The notes beneath the pieces were generated by a model. That model had not been told where the DNA came from. It was given only the letters and a program-made list of their open reading frames with translations, and did no database searches. A program made the position numbers and the translations under genes. From contig CAZWCE010000031.1 in the NCBI GenBank assembly GCA_964632505.1, positions 1 through 32,369 on the forward strand: a DNA stretch of 32,369 nucleotides. The letters are read 5' to 3'. This DNA is from CAZWCE01 sp964632505. GTDB taxonomy: Bacteria; Planctomycetota; Planctomycetia; Pirellulales; Thermoguttaceae. Shown in pieces: positions 1-10,200 of the stretch; positions within the stretch are counted from its first letter, which is position 1, and each line of letters starts with the position of its first letter.

Positions 1-179
1 CCAACTCCTGCCTTGCGCAGTTTAACCAATCCCCCGTCAAACGGAACGCACACCCAAAAAATGTCGAGAAGCCATGACAATAATTGGACAATAATGTGGA
101 ATAGATCTGTTAGGCTGTATCTTGATACGCAGGATAAGGGTCTTTTATGATGCGCGGATCCGTTTTTTCATTACGAAAT

Positions 180-3100
180 TCAATTCTCCTTTTCGATCAG
201 ACGGCGGCTTTTCCTGGCGAACTCCAGAACCTCGTCCTCGGTCATCGGTTGGGTATGATGGGAGAGGCATTGCGGAGTGCGAATGCGGATGGGCGTTGGA
301 TTGACTTCCCCGTTGTGAAAGAAGAACTGCCCCTTGTTGAGGTTCGTGATCTTCTCGGGATGCGGAGCGCCTTTCTGCTTCAGCAGCTCTTTTGCCGCCT
401 GTACGGCTGCGGGCGAATGGATTTGCCCATAGAGTTGGGTGAAGCAGTTGTTGAGAATGCGATGGTCAATATCCTTGGGCGCCTGGGTGGCGAAAAGGAT
501 TCCCAAGCCATATTTCCGCGCCTGGGAGGTCAGTCTGACCAATGTTTCTTTGCATGCCGACGCCTGGCTCGAGGGGACGAACTCCTTCGCCTCGTCGATG
601 ACCAGAAGACCACGCAATTTTCCCTCTGGGGCGGGATTGCTCTTGATCCACGTGAACAAGTTATGGCCGAGTGAATTAAGGAAGCCCTGCTGCATCTCTT
701 GAGAAAGAAGACCGATCATACTGAGAATCGAGATGCGAATTTTTTTGGAATGGAGACCGAAGAGCGTGGCGGGGTCAAGATCGACCCCTTCGGTGTTCCA
801 AAGGGGGTTCTGGTTAAGTTTTGACTGGAGCAAATCGGCCATTTCCTCAGCATATTTTTCCTGATCCGTGATTCCGCTATCGAGGCCGGGAGACGGTTCC
901 CGCATCATCTCGATCAGCTTTTCGATGGAACCTCCGCCCTCTTCGGCGAAATGTTTGACCAACTCGCTGAGGACGCCTCTCATTTTTCTCGCTTTGACGG
1001 ATTGCCCCGAGGCCACGTCTTTCTCCAGGGCTTGCGTGGTGACCACGGTCAGATTTTGTAGGCCGTCGGGGTCGTCGGCCAGTGCCTGGAAGTCGGGGAG
1101 GAGAGGAAGCACGATCGGGTTGCCGGTCTGCCTGTTGGGGGTCCAGGTCACCACTTGGCAAGCGCGACGATAAAGCGACTCCTTGCGATGATCCTCATCG
1201 CGCCACTCCGGCGGAAAGGCTTCCGGAGAGCGCGCTTTGGCAAGCCCGATCAGGTCGTTGTTGCAATCGACGACGATCGACGGGATTCCGGCGATGGTGG
1301 CTTCCTCGATGATGCGCTTGAGTAGGTTCGTTTTGCCTGAACCCGAACCCGCGACGACGAGGAGGTGTCTCGTGAGATCCTTCCATGCAACGGCGACCGG
1401 TTCGTCCAGATCGCCTGAGGCGGTTTCGGTGTACCCGAAAGGAAGCTGTCCGTCTGAAATGGTAGTCGTTTTCAGTTCCTTCGCCATCGGCGAGGAATCG
1501 CGTTGGTCGGAATTTTCTTCTCTTTGACTTATGAATGTCTCTTTCGTATCATTCGCGCGGAGAGTGGAGCCACCCGCTTCTGCATGCTCTCGGATCGCAT
1601 CCAGCAGACCGGATTCCTGAATGAAACCGATCCGTGACATGGGACACTTCACTTGCAACCATTGTGGCATATCGACGTCATGGGACGCCAACATATGATG
1701 AACCGCGATGAGTGTTCGGAGTTCCTCGTCGGCGATGCCGGCCCAATGTCCCTGCAGTTGATCGTAGCGTTGGAGCAATTGCCGGGTCTTCTTGCCGCCG
1801 GGATAAGCGGTATTGCGAATCAACGTCAGCGAGCGGAATCCCAGCTTATTATCGATTCCCGCGTCGGTGATGGCCGCCTTCAGCCGATTCTGGAACGCGA
1901 TCGCGTTCGTATGCAGTAAGGCACGGAAGCAGAATTGCTGCTCTTTCCCTTGACGCTGGTGATTGACGATCTTCAGTCGGGCATGCAAATACTTATACGA
2001 CTTTGCACTTGCCAAATTGCTGTCGACGAGCATATCGACATTTGAAGGGATGGGGGATTCATAAATCAAAGCGGTCAACGCCGATTCAAGCAAATCGGGC
2101 CAGCATCGATCATCTTCCTCTGTTAAATAGGGGGCGGTGTCGGCGGTCTCTTTTTGGCGTAGAAACACTCGATCGAGCGGAGATTCTTCCGATCGATCTT
2201 CTCTGGAGGAGGTGGGTTCTTTCGGAGATTTTTCCTCATTGAAAGTGGTTAGTAATTCGATCTGCTGCCTCTTCAGACATCGACGCCGATGCTCGTCGCA
2301 TCGTTTGAGCAGTTCACGCGGCGACCAACCGGCCGTCCCTTCGAACGCCTCGGGGGCGATGAGCCACGGCCTGGCCGGTTTGAAGTTTTCCCGCGCGGCG
2401 GCCAGGTCGATCCGCTGCTCGATCATCTGGCGAGCCGCTTCCTGGTGGGGCAACTCGGAGAGAACGATCGTATTCTGGAATCGATCGGTCGAAGAACGCA
2501 GAGCCCGATGGAGGAGATGATGCCAGGTGGTATCGTAGCAGGAGATGACCACCTGGGTCCGCTTCATGACGGTCTGGACCAGATCGGCGAGACCTCCGGC
2601 CACGTTCTGGGTGATCGCCTGGAGTCGCCGGGCTTCATCGTCATCCTGCATGATATCCTCCAACTCTGCCGCGTCGACATTCTGAAAACGGGAAATCTGC
2701 TGGGACACGAGGTTATCGAGTTGGTCGATCGCAAGAACGGTCGGGCCCCGCAGGCTCAGGAGCCAGGAGATGCCCCGAACGATATCGATCGGCGCCCTTT
2801 GCGAAGAGGTGAACGCAAAACGGCGGAGGAGGTCTTCGTCGGTCTCGGTTCCGTGCAGCCATGCGTTGGCGGCGTTGTTCAGCTCGATGTTGTCGGAATT
2901 AAGCATGATCAGCGCGCGCAACACATCCTGGTGCTGCATCATTTCGACGCGATGCCGCCGGATGAGATGCGAAATCAGCTTCTGTGTATAATCGAATGTT
3001 TGTGGAAGATTCCACTTTGCCAATTTATCGGCCAAGACGATCGGTTTTTTTTGCGGGGTCTTGACGACCGAATTGAGCAGACCCGCCAACACATGCTGGC

Positions 3101-3461
3101 ACTGGCGATGACCGTCGGGAGCTTCCTGGTCGATTGCGGCGATGATTTGCAATTGCATCGTCTCCCAGAAGTCGCGCACGCCCGTCATGTCGGCAAAGAG
3201 GAAGTTCATTTCTTCTTGGAAAGCGCGGGTCCTCAGCCATTGCAACAGGTGGGTTTTCCCGACGCCGCCGCGTCCGACGAGAACGATTCCCAGCGGTGAT
3301 GCCGATGTGTCGATTTCCTGGAGTTCTTCCAGCGACTCGTTCAATTCCTCGCGGGCGTCGGCGTGGATCGAGGAGACATCGGTCTTGGGCTTCTCCCAAA
3401 CGGATTCGGAGCGAACGACCCAATCGAATTTCAAACGTCGAAGAAATTGCAGTTCATTCAT
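180..3461 (-). CDS. Fused AAA NTPase / HerA-like (DUF87) translocase
   Basis: A 1093-residue protein with two separate P-loop modules. The N-terminal module has a Walker A GRGGVGKT (residues 63-70), a Walker B-like segment LAIDQLD and a later strand VVISCYD, as in AAA/STAND-type NTPases. A middle part of roughly 400-660 is charged and unassigned. The C-terminal module has a second Walker A, AGSGSGKTN (about 705), Walker B LLVIDEAKEF (about 956) and a sensor-like stretch ILFATQAPKDID, the layout of HerA/FtsK-like hexameric DNA translocases. It is the last gene of a three-gene minus-strand unit behind a winged-helix-like protein and a DUF559 nuclease, with a 140-base gap upstream. No clear ribosome binding site precedes the chosen ATG. 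HerA ATPases are known to work with nucleases (NurA, and in several defence systems); a role in defence here is inference. The domain calls are firm, the function is not. Confidence 0.85.
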   Translation of the reverse strand: MNELQFLRRLKFDWVVRSESVWEKPKTDVSSIHADAREELNESLEELQEIDTSASPLGIVLVGRGGVGKTHLLQWLRTRAFQEEMNFLFADMTGVRDFWETMQLQIIAAIDQEAPDGHRQCQHVLAGLLNSVVKTPQKKPIVLADKLAKWNLPQTFDYTQKLISHLIRRHRVEMMQHQDVLRALIMLNSDNIELNNAANAWLHGTETDEDLLRRFAFTSSQRAPIDIVRGISWLLSLRGPTVLAIDQLDNLVSQQISRFQNVDAAELEDIMQDDDEARRLQAITQNVAGGLADLVQTVMKRTQVVISCYDTTWHHLLHRALRSSTDRFQNTIVLSELPHQEAARQMIEQRIDLAAARENFKPARPWLIAPEAFEGTAGWSPRELLKRCDEHRRRCLKRQQIELLTTFNEEKSPKEPTSSREDRSEESPLDRVFLRQKETADTAPYLTEEDDRCWPDLLESALTALIYESPIPSNVDMLVDSNLASAKSYKYLHARLKIVNHQRQGKEQQFCFRALLHTNAIAFQNRLKAAITDAGIDNKLGFRSLTLIRNTAYPGGKKTRQLLQRYDQLQGHWAGIADEELRTLIAVHHMLASHDVDMPQWLQVKCPMSRIGFIQESGLLDAIREHAEAGGSTLRANDTKETFISQREENSDQRDSSPMAKELKTTTISDGQLPFGYTETASGDLDEPVAVAWKDLTRHLLVVAGSGSGKTNLLKRIIEEATIAGIPSIVVDCNNDLIGLAKARSPEAFPPEWRDEDHRKESLYRRACQVVTWTPNRQTGNPIVLPLLPDFQALADDPDGLQNLTVVTTQALEKDVASGQSVKARKMRGVLSELVKHFAEEGGGSIEKLIEMMREPSPGLDSGITDQEKYAEEMADLLQSKLNQNPLWNTEGVDLDPATLFGLHSKKIRISILSMIGLLSQEMQQGFLNSLGHNLFTWIKSNPAPEGKLRGLLVIDEAKEFVPSSQASACKETLVRLTSQARKYGLGILFATQAPKDIDHRILNNCFTQLYGQIHSPAAVQAAKELLKQKGAPHPEKITNLNKGQFFFHNGEVNPTPIRIRTPQCLSHHTQPMTEDEVLEFARKSRRLIEKEN

Positions 3462-3601
3462 GAGGTATTTACAGGATGTGATTGATGTTCAGGGAAATAG
3501 AGGTTGGTGATTCGGAAGTCGGTTCTCGAGATTTCGAAGTTGCCTCCGATGTCCGAAGTCTTCGCGGTGGAGAGATACAGAATTTCATCCCCGAGTCGGA
3601 T

Positions 3602-4231
3602 TCATTTGAGATAAAGGACATGGCGTCGGAGTCCCGCTACCTGAAGGGAGGCCTGTTCGTCTTCGGGCCGGATTTCGAACCGTTCCAGAGGGGTCAGCGC
3701 GATTTCCCCCTGGGATTGCATCTCGAACAACGCCTGGTCGACCTCGCTTCGCGGCAAATGGGGGAGTTCCCGCCGCAAGTCGACCAGGCGGAGACGATCG
3801 CCGGGTCGCCCCTCGGTTTTACGTCCACAGACATCGCGAATCGCCTGCATGATCGTCGTTTCGTCGTGGTCGGCGTTCGCGGATTCACAGAATAAATCGG
3901 GGCGGACTATCTCGGCGAGCGAAAGTTCCCGAAACCTCATATTCTTGGCAAAAGACTCCAATATCGCACGGGTGATGTCGGGATGCACTTGACGCATCGA
4001 TCTGGGGCAAAGTTTATCGAGGTTTTCCGCCGCCCAGGCCCAACCACGATCCGTGAGCACCAGATGCTTGGCCGCGCCGCGTTTTTCCAGCTCGATCACT
4101 CCGGCATCGATGAGTTCCTTTCGTTTCGCCGCCGGAAGATTCGGCTTCAGTTTGCTCATCGCCGGCTCCTCCGGAATGAAGAGTAAACGAAGAATCGCCT
4201 GCGATTGGGTGGCGTTCGGTTCAAGCAACAT
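3602..4231 (-). CDS. Winged-helix-like small protein of the ATPase/nuclease unit
   Basis: A 209-residue soluble protein of no family I can name. Residues about 8-75 read like a winged helix: a helix ATQSQAILRLLF, a recognition-type segment AAKRKELIDAGVIELEKRG, then the wing and LTDRGWAW, similar in pattern to MarR/PadR-like domains. The remainder (about 80-209) is mixed helical and charged with no visible catalytic motif. The first ATG is preferred to the internal one at MSKLKPN because the first helix of the fold would otherwise be lost, and AAGGGAATGGGA lies just upstream. It starts 28 bases after the nuclease stop and so is probably co-transcribed with it. It may be a DNA-binding or adaptor subunit, or a regulator of the unit; the sequence does not decide which. 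Confidence 0.7.
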   Translation of the reverse strand: MLLEPNATQSQAILRLLFIPEEPAMSKLKPNLPAAKRKELIDAGVIELEKRGAAKHLVLTDRGWAWAAENLDKLCPRSMRQVHPDITRAILESFAKNMRFRELSLAEIVRPDLFCESANADHDETTIMQAIRDVCGRKTEGRPGDRLRLVDLRRELPHLPRSEVDQALFEMQSQGEIALTPLERFEIRPEDEQASLQVAGLRRHVLYLK

Positions 4232-4259
4232 GTTCCCATTCCCTTGAATGATTCGGAGT

Positions 4260-5345
4260 TCAGCAGATATCCTGGGTTTCTAAAATCGCACGAATTTTTT
4301 CCATCACCGCGGCGATATCTCGCATCACCTCGGCGTGAGTCAATCGGACGACCGTATAGCCTTCAATCGCCAATTCAAAATCGCGTTTGCGATCGGACTG
4401 AAAAATCGCTCGACCGGAATGAGCCGAATAGCCATCGACTTCAATGATCAGTTTAGCAAGATGACAGCACAAGTCAACGATATAGCGGTCTCCACGATGA
4501 GTTTCCACCAGAACATTGAATTGGAAAAGACCTGCGAGGGAGGCATCGGCATTCAAAAAACGGGCAAGTCGCTGCTCGGCGGGACTCAGCGGATGGGGGC
4601 GTCCGAGAATGGGCCAGGCAAAATGTTTCACCGATCGTTGAGTACGAGGAGCCGATTTCACCAAAGGCTTCGGATCCACATCCCGCGATTTCGGGACAGA
4701 CGATACGACACTGTTTGAAGTGGAGATCCTCTCCTCCCCGCTGAGGGACAGTGCATTGCAGGCGAGCGTCTCCAGCCCCGGGCTCTCGATCAGATGATCT
4801 TCCAGGAGAACAGCCACTCGGAGTTGAGTCGTTTGGGCAATCCAAAGACAAACATCGGCGAAACACTTCGCATCGCCTCTTTCAAGTGTCTCGGCATCGA
4901 GCGCCAGAACCAGGAGGAGGCGTTCCATGCCGATCGCCAGGGCGAGTTGGCGCAACTGGAGTTCTGGAGGATGGCGTTTCATCAACGGCGGACGCCCGTG
5001 CCGGCAATATCGCTTCGCCCGATGGAACCACGGCATGAGGACCGCTCGCTTTCGACGTGCAATTTGATCCAGACGAGATTCGCCGACCGTGTCTTTTTTC
5101 AAATCACGATCATCGTCAAACCAATCCGGCCAGAAGGAGAGCGCGGTTCGTCCGAGTAATGTGGTGGTCTGCTCGATCATCCATTCTCGCGGGGGCACGC
5201 GCGGCCAGCGTCGAGCAACCAGGAGCCGGGAAAACGGTGCTTCCGGTCGAGTTTGTTCGAGATCCGCCAGTCGCGCGGCCACGTTTCGTCCGAAAAATAC
5301 CGTGACTTGCCCGGTTGCGGTTTCGGTCCATAGTCGATCCAACAT
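4260..5345 (-). CDS. DUF559-type PD-(D/E)XK nuclease with unassigned N-terminal region
   Basis: A 361-residue protein. The C-terminal part from about 250 to 355 matches the DUF559 (Vsr/MTES_1575-like) nuclease pattern: SPAEQRLARFL, then YIVDLCCHLAKLIIEVDGY with the D...E-x-D metal-binding arrangement, SDRKRDFELAIEGYTVVRLT, and a closing helix. The first 240 residues match no family I recognise; they contain hydrophobic strands (LLLVLALDAETL and LRVAVLLEDHLI) that could form an alpha/beta fold without a P-loop. ATG at 5345 is preferred to the GTG one codon earlier, with AAGGAA about ten bases upstream. It is the first gene of the unit that continues with the winged-helix-like protein and the HerA-like ATPase. 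DUF559 proteins are usually short; the long N-terminal extension is unusual. A DNA-cleaving role is inferred from the fold only. Confidence 0.78.
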   Translation of the reverse strand: MLDRLWTETATGQVTVFFGRNVAARLADLEQTRPEAPFSRLLVARRWPRVPPREWMIEQTTTLLGRTALSFWPDWFDDDRDLKKDTVGESRLDQIARRKRAVLMPWFHRAKRYCRHGRPPLMKRHPPELQLRQLALAIGMERLLLVLALDAETLERGDAKCFADVCLWIAQTTQLRVAVLLEDHLIESPGLETLACNALSLSGEERISTSNSVVSSVPKSRDVDPKPLVKSAPRTQRSVKHFAWPILGRPHPLSPAEQRLARFLNADASLAGLFQFNVLVETHRGDRYIVDLCCHLAKLIIEVDGYSAHSGRAIFQSDRKRDFELAIEGYTVVRLTHAEVMRDIAAVMEKIRAILETQDIC

Positions 5346-5729
5346 CACTCAGATTCCTTGCTCTTGGAAATCGCGAATACTGTTTTTTCTATCAGACTGA
5401 GGAAATAAAATCAAACTTGCTTGCTGTTTGGGCCGCATTTCATGTTCGGAGATGGATTTCTGCAACGAATAGAGCGATCTTGGCGGAATTTCGTTTGGGG
5501 AAAACGAGCTGCCGAAATCATCCTCAGAGAGTCGCCCGCTTGTGCTCAGATATACACATTAAACCGAAAAGACGGTTGATTTCTCTCACTGACCGGTTGC
5601 AATTTCCAACGGGGCTCCGCTCGACATCGAAGCGAACGCGAGCATCCATTGTGCTCCCGGCGAACCTCGGTCTTTGGAGAATCGGACGTCACGGTTCCTT
5701 TCGATCATGTATGTTGATTTTTTGTCGTC

Positions 5730-5760
5730 GGCGGAAAAACCGGAAAAGTTCATTTCCGCC
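5730..5760. repeat. Inverted repeat, 8-base arms with 15-base loop
   Basis: Arms GGCGGAAA (5730-5737) and TTTCCGCC (5753-5760) are perfectly complementary. It lies in non-coding sequence about 385 bases upstream of the nuclease unit. No T-run follows on either strand, so it is not an obvious terminator; it may be a regulatory dyad or chance. Confidence 0.35.
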
Positions 5761-6022
5761 ATCCGTTACGCACACGACATTCGAGAACCGTGCCATTTGC
5801 GAAAACGATCTTGTTGCGAGGTTCGTCCCGGAATCGTTGTTCCGATTCCAGAAGCGTATTCGAGTGCTACTCCGGCAGAAATACACTTGAGCAGAAAAAG
5901 CCCATCACCAGGAATAACTCCCGACAACAAGATGCAACACATTGCCCTTCAATGACTTATGTAGACAATCCCCGAAAAAAACGAGAACCGAACCTTGGTC
6001 GCAAAAAGACATGTTTTTTTCA

Positions 6023-6052
6023 TTGACGTTGGCCGTGAAGAAGTCATATAAT
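6023..6052 (+). promoter_or_regulatory. Sigma70-like promoter of the AraC gene
   Basis: TTGACG at 6023-6028 and a perfect TATAAT at 6047-6052 are separated by 18 bases. Transcription would start near 6060, leaving a leader of about 45 bases before the ATG at 6105. It is one of the best promoter matches in the window. Confidence 0.6.
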
Positions 6053-6104
6053 TGGGGTTGCTCCATTCGAGAAGCACATTTTTTTCGCGCAAAGCAGAAA
6101 AATC

Positions 6105-6989
6105 ATGAATCGATTTTTCGATTACCTTCCGGTTTGCGAAGCTGAATTGACTTGGGGATTGTATGTAACGGGGCTCGGGAAAGGGCTCTTTCTTCCAGGC
6201 TCGGATTACCCTCCTCGCGATCATCCGAAGCTTTACGATTTCGATTTCACCCAGGGGCGAACGCTACCGGAATACCAGATTATTTATATTTCTGAAGGGC
6301 GTGGTGAGTTCCGGTCGGGACCGACGGGGACGGTCGATATCACTTCGGGAAGCGTTATCTTTCTCTTTCCAGACATTTGGCACACGTATCGCCCCGAACA
6401 ATCGATCGGATGGCATGAGTATTGGATGAGCTTCAATGGCAGTTATATCTATGAATTATGTCGTCGAGGTCTGTTCGATCCGAAGCAAGCCGTTCAGTTT
6501 CATTCCGACTCGCGGCGAATCGCACAGTCTTTCGAGCGATTGCTTTCTTCCGTCCAGGAGTCGCCTCAGGTCAATTCCATGCTCTTCAGTGCCATTGCGT
6601 TTGAAATCCTGGCGCTGGTCGCCATGGAGAATCAAAATTCCGAATGCGAACCGTCGCGAAGTGAAATGTCCCCGTTCATACGGGAAGCACTTCGTGTGAT
6701 TTGGGGCTGGAGCTACCGGGAGCTCAGCGTGGTCGACGTGGCCACGGCGGTTGGATTGAGTCGACGCACCTTGGAACGCTACTTCCGGGAAGCTCGAGGA
6801 TGTAGTATTTTGGATGAAATCTTACATTGCCGGCTGGTCCGCGCGCAACGCTTGCTGGAAGGAACCCGCATGCCGATCAAGCGCGTGGCCTGGGCAGCCG
6901 GTTTTTCGACTCCGGAACGAATGGCAAAGGTGTTTCAAAGGATGACGGGCCTCTCGCCCTCCCAATACCGCAAGAAGAACAGAAGGTAA
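6105..6989 (+). CDS. AraC/XylR-type transcriptional regulator
   Basis: A 294-residue regulator. The N-terminal half is a cupin-like sugar-binding domain (YQIIYISEGRGEF, then SGSVIFLFPDIWHTYRP and WHEYWMSFNG, typical of AraC_binding). The C-terminal 100 residues hold two helix-turn-helix units: VVDVATAVGLSRRTLERYFRE and IKRVAWAAGFSTPERMAKVFQRMTGLSPSQYRK, the classical AraC signature. The spacing resembles the XylR-type group. It precedes a secreted alpha-L-rhamnosidase, a rhamnose permease and a sugar isomerase on the same strand, so it is probably the sugar-responsive activator of that set (inference). A strong promoter lies directly upstream. Ribosome binding site is weak. Confidence 0.92.
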   Translation: MNRFFDYLPVCEAELTWGLYVTGLGKGLFLPGSDYPPRDHPKLYDFDFTQGRTLPEYQIIYISEGRGEFRSGPTGTVDITSGSVIFLFPDIWHTYRPEQSIGWHEYWMSFNGSYIYELCRRGLFDPKQAVQFHSDSRRIAQSFERLLSSVQESPQVNSMLFSAIAFEILALVAMENQNSECEPSRSEMSPFIREALRVIWGWSYRELSVVDVATAVGLSRRTLERYFREARGCSILDEILHCRLVRAQRLLEGTRMPIKRVAWAAGFSTPERMAKVFQRMTGLSPSQYRKKNRR

Positions 6990-7242
6990 AACAAGCTTGA
7001 AGATCATTGGTCCCGAAGGGAAGTGCTCCCGGTGGGGCAGACGCTCGAGGATACCAATGTCACTTCATTGGGCAACGCGTGAATATCGTTGTTTGCCCGT
7101 CCGGCCATGATATCTTGAACGAAGAGATGCCAAAAGAACCTTTTTCTCCTACCTTTCCATCAGTAAAAAAGGATTGCTTCTCGGTTCAAAACAAGATTTA
7201 CAAGATTTGTACGAGAGATCTTTCATTTGGGGAGCTCAACAC

Positions 7243-10200
7243 ATGAATAAATTCACGCAATTATTTTCGCTTGTAATGGTGCTCGCGAGTTTCCTCGCGT
7301 TCGGCTTTCGAAATGGAGCCTTCTCGGAAGAGACCAACGGCCTGCCGACTGCATCGTCATCTCCCTCGGAGAGCCGTTTGGAAAAAGTCTGGCAAGATCC
7401 CCCGCTCGACGCCCGCACCCGCGCCTTCTGGTGGTGGCTTAATAGCAATGTGACCCAAGAAGCGATCACGCGGGATCTCGAGGAGATGAAAGATCAAGGC
7501 ATGGGAGGAGCCTTGCTCTTTGATGCCGATGGTTCCAGCCAACGGGGCAATGCTCCGGTTCCCGCCGGTCCCATGTTCGGCACTCCCGCATGGCAAAAGC
7601 TCTTTTTCCATGCCGTCGAGGAAGCCGACCGATTGGGGTTGGAGCTCGGTTTTTCGATTCAAAGCGGTTGGAATCTGGGCGGTCCGGATCTCACTCCCGA
7701 CGAGACGGCCAAACAGCTTTGCTGGACCCGAATCGAGGTCGACGGTGGAGAAGAAGAGAAGATCATATTACCCCGACCGGAAGGGCATGCCGGTTTCTAT
7801 CGCGATATCGTGGTCTTGGCTTACCCGCAACAAGTAAACGATGCAGAACGGTCGAAAGAAAACCCAGATTTCCATCTGAAAGCGAAATCGCAGGAGGACT
7901 TTCCGATTCGGCAGGCCATGGACGGGTCGCAGGAAAGCTATTGGGTCTCTCCGGGGCATCGGCCGGGGGATGGACCCAGTGAGGATGATCCGGTGAACAT
8001 TCAGATCACAGCCGACCGATCGGTGCGCATTTCAGGAATGCATCTCCTGGGTCGCAAGGGATACGGCCCCAAAAAATGCCGCCTTTATCTCTCTCCCGAG
8101 GACGGGGAAGAGGTGGCGCTGACCGATGTGATCTCAGTGCCCGATGGACAATCGGTGGAAGTTCGTTTCGAGCCTACCGTTGGGCAACGGTTTCGTCTCG
8201 AGCTGCTCGAAGCTTACGACAATCGATACAAGAACTCACCCCGCAATGTCCAGATTTCGGAATTCCATTTCCTCAACGCGGATGGGAGATCGCTAGGTCC
8301 TCACAAGAGAATCCCTCCCATTGAAGATCTATCGCTCAAGGCGATGTTCCGCGAATTGGGAGGATCGGCCCCCGATTGCCGCTTCCTCCTCTTCCCTCGT
8401 TCCGGTGTCTCCAACGAAGCCGAGGTTTCGGTCGAGGATATAATCCGGCTGACCGACTGCATGGACCCCGACGGGGAATTACGCTGGCAACCCGAGAAAG
8501 GCCGGTGGACGATCCTGAGAATCGGATACACGAACACGCGTGCCCATGTATCGACTTCCAGCGGCGATTGGCAAGGTCCCGTCATCGATTACATGAGCAA
8601 GTCGGCTTTGAAGAACTACTGGGGACGACATATTGCCCCCATGCTGGAGCAGATCCGACCGCACTGCGGCCAAAGCTTGAAATACGTGGAAACCGATTCC
8701 TGGGAATGCGGGGGAATGAACTGGACGAAGGATTTCGAAGAAGAATTTCAACGACGGAACGGCTACGATATTCTCCCCTGGCTTGCGGTGGTCACGGGAA
8801 CGGTGGTGGAGAGCCGGAACGATAGCCATGCATTTCTCGCCGACTTCCGCAAAACGATCGCCGATTGCGTGGCGGACAATCATTACGCGCTGCTGTCGGA
8901 ACTCGCGGCCCAGTACGATTTGAAAACCCAACCGGAATCGGGCGGTCCCCATGCCGGCCCACTCGACGGCATCAAGAATCTCGGGCTTAGCGGCCTGGCG
9001 ATGAGCGAATTCTGGCGTCCCTCTCCCCATCGACCAGAACCTCATAACCGTTTCTTCGTCAAGCAGGCGTCTTCGGCGGCTCATATCTATGGAATCAAGA
9101 TCGTCGGCGCCGAAGGATTCACCTCGATCGGTCCGCACTGGGACGATTCGCTCTGGCGACACTTGAAACCCAGTTTCGATCATGAAGCGTGCGCGGGATT
9201 GAATCTCACTTTTCTACACACCTTCACCTGCTCTCCGAAAGAGATGGGAATCCCCGGCCAAGAGTATTTTGCGGGTACGCATTTCAATCCCAACGTCACT
9301 TGGTGGCCCATGGCGGGGGCCTTCCTCGGGTATTTGAATCGCTGCCAGGCATTGCTCCAGGAGGGAATCTTCGTCGCCGACGTCTGCTATTATTACGGGG
9401 ATCACATCCCCAATATCGCACGCCTCAAGGAAGACGATCCGGCGGGCGTGCTTCCCGATTATGATTACGACGTGCTCAGCGAAGAAATCCTTTTACGTGT
9501 GGAAGTCCAAAAGAATGCTTCCGGAGAAACACTCCTCGTCCTTCCGACGGGAATGGCTTATCGCTTACTGGTGCTTCCTGATCATCAGGTTCTGTCACTC
9601 TCCGCGATTCGAAAAGTCGCCGACCTCGTGCAACAAGGGGCGGTGATCGTAGGACCGCGACCGATCAAAGCGGTCAGCAAAATAGGAGGGGAAGCGGGGG
9701 AACGGGAGTTTCGGAGGTTGGCCGAGACGGCTTGGGATTCCCCTGGCCCTCACGTGATCGACGATCGATCTCCGAAAGAAGTGCTCCGCGACCTGCTCGG
9801 TGTTCCCGCTGATTTCTCCGCCGAAACCGATAAAGAGCTGAAGCTCGATTGGCTCCATCGTTCGACCGACGAAGGGGAAATCTACTTCGTGGCCAATCTC
9901 GCCCCCGTGCAAATCGCGTTTCCGGCATCATTCCGCGTGGTGGGCAGGCAACCGGAACTCTGGGATCCCGTCTCCGGCAAGAGACGCATCTGCCGCAAGT
10001 TCTCCCAGGAAAAGAATCGGACAGTGCTTCCACTGAAGCTGGCCCCGAACGGTTCGACATTTGTGGTTTTCCGAAAAAGGATCGATGTTGGAGTCGACGG
10101 AAAAGGTGAAAGCAACTACCCCTGCATGAAGAAGATCCTCTCGGTCAAAGGGCCGTGGTCGGTCGGGTTCGACCCCAAGGCGGGAGATCCGGGAGAAGTG

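Larger units (their letters stand above)
5346..6104. other. Intergenic region between nuclease unit and AraC regulator
   Basis: About 760 bases separating two divergently transcribed units. Open frames exist here but none has a family signature or good ribosome binding site. It contains an inverted repeat at 5730-5760 and a good sigma70-like promoter at 6023-6052 for the AraC gene. It probably also contains the promoter of the nuclease unit, which I could not place. Confidence 0.5.

Noticed and set aside
121..180. CGGATCCG followed by a T-run as a rho-independent terminator
   Set aside because: The T-run is on the plus strand while the adjacent ATPase gene ends on the minus strand, and the stem has no loop.
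2289..3299. Plus-strand open frame of 336 codons inside the ATPase gene
   Set aside because: It is antisense to the N-terminal NTPase module, which has clear Walker motifs; the product shows no recognisable domain.
5315..5890. Plus-strand open frame of 191 codons upstream of the AraC gene
   Set aside because: It overlaps the start of the nuclease gene, has low-complexity basic composition and no family signature or ribosome binding site.
7174..7242. Upstream in-frame ATG for the GH106 enzyme
   Set aside because: It would add 23 polar residues before the signal peptide; the ATG at 7243 has a better ribosome binding site and exposes the signal peptide.
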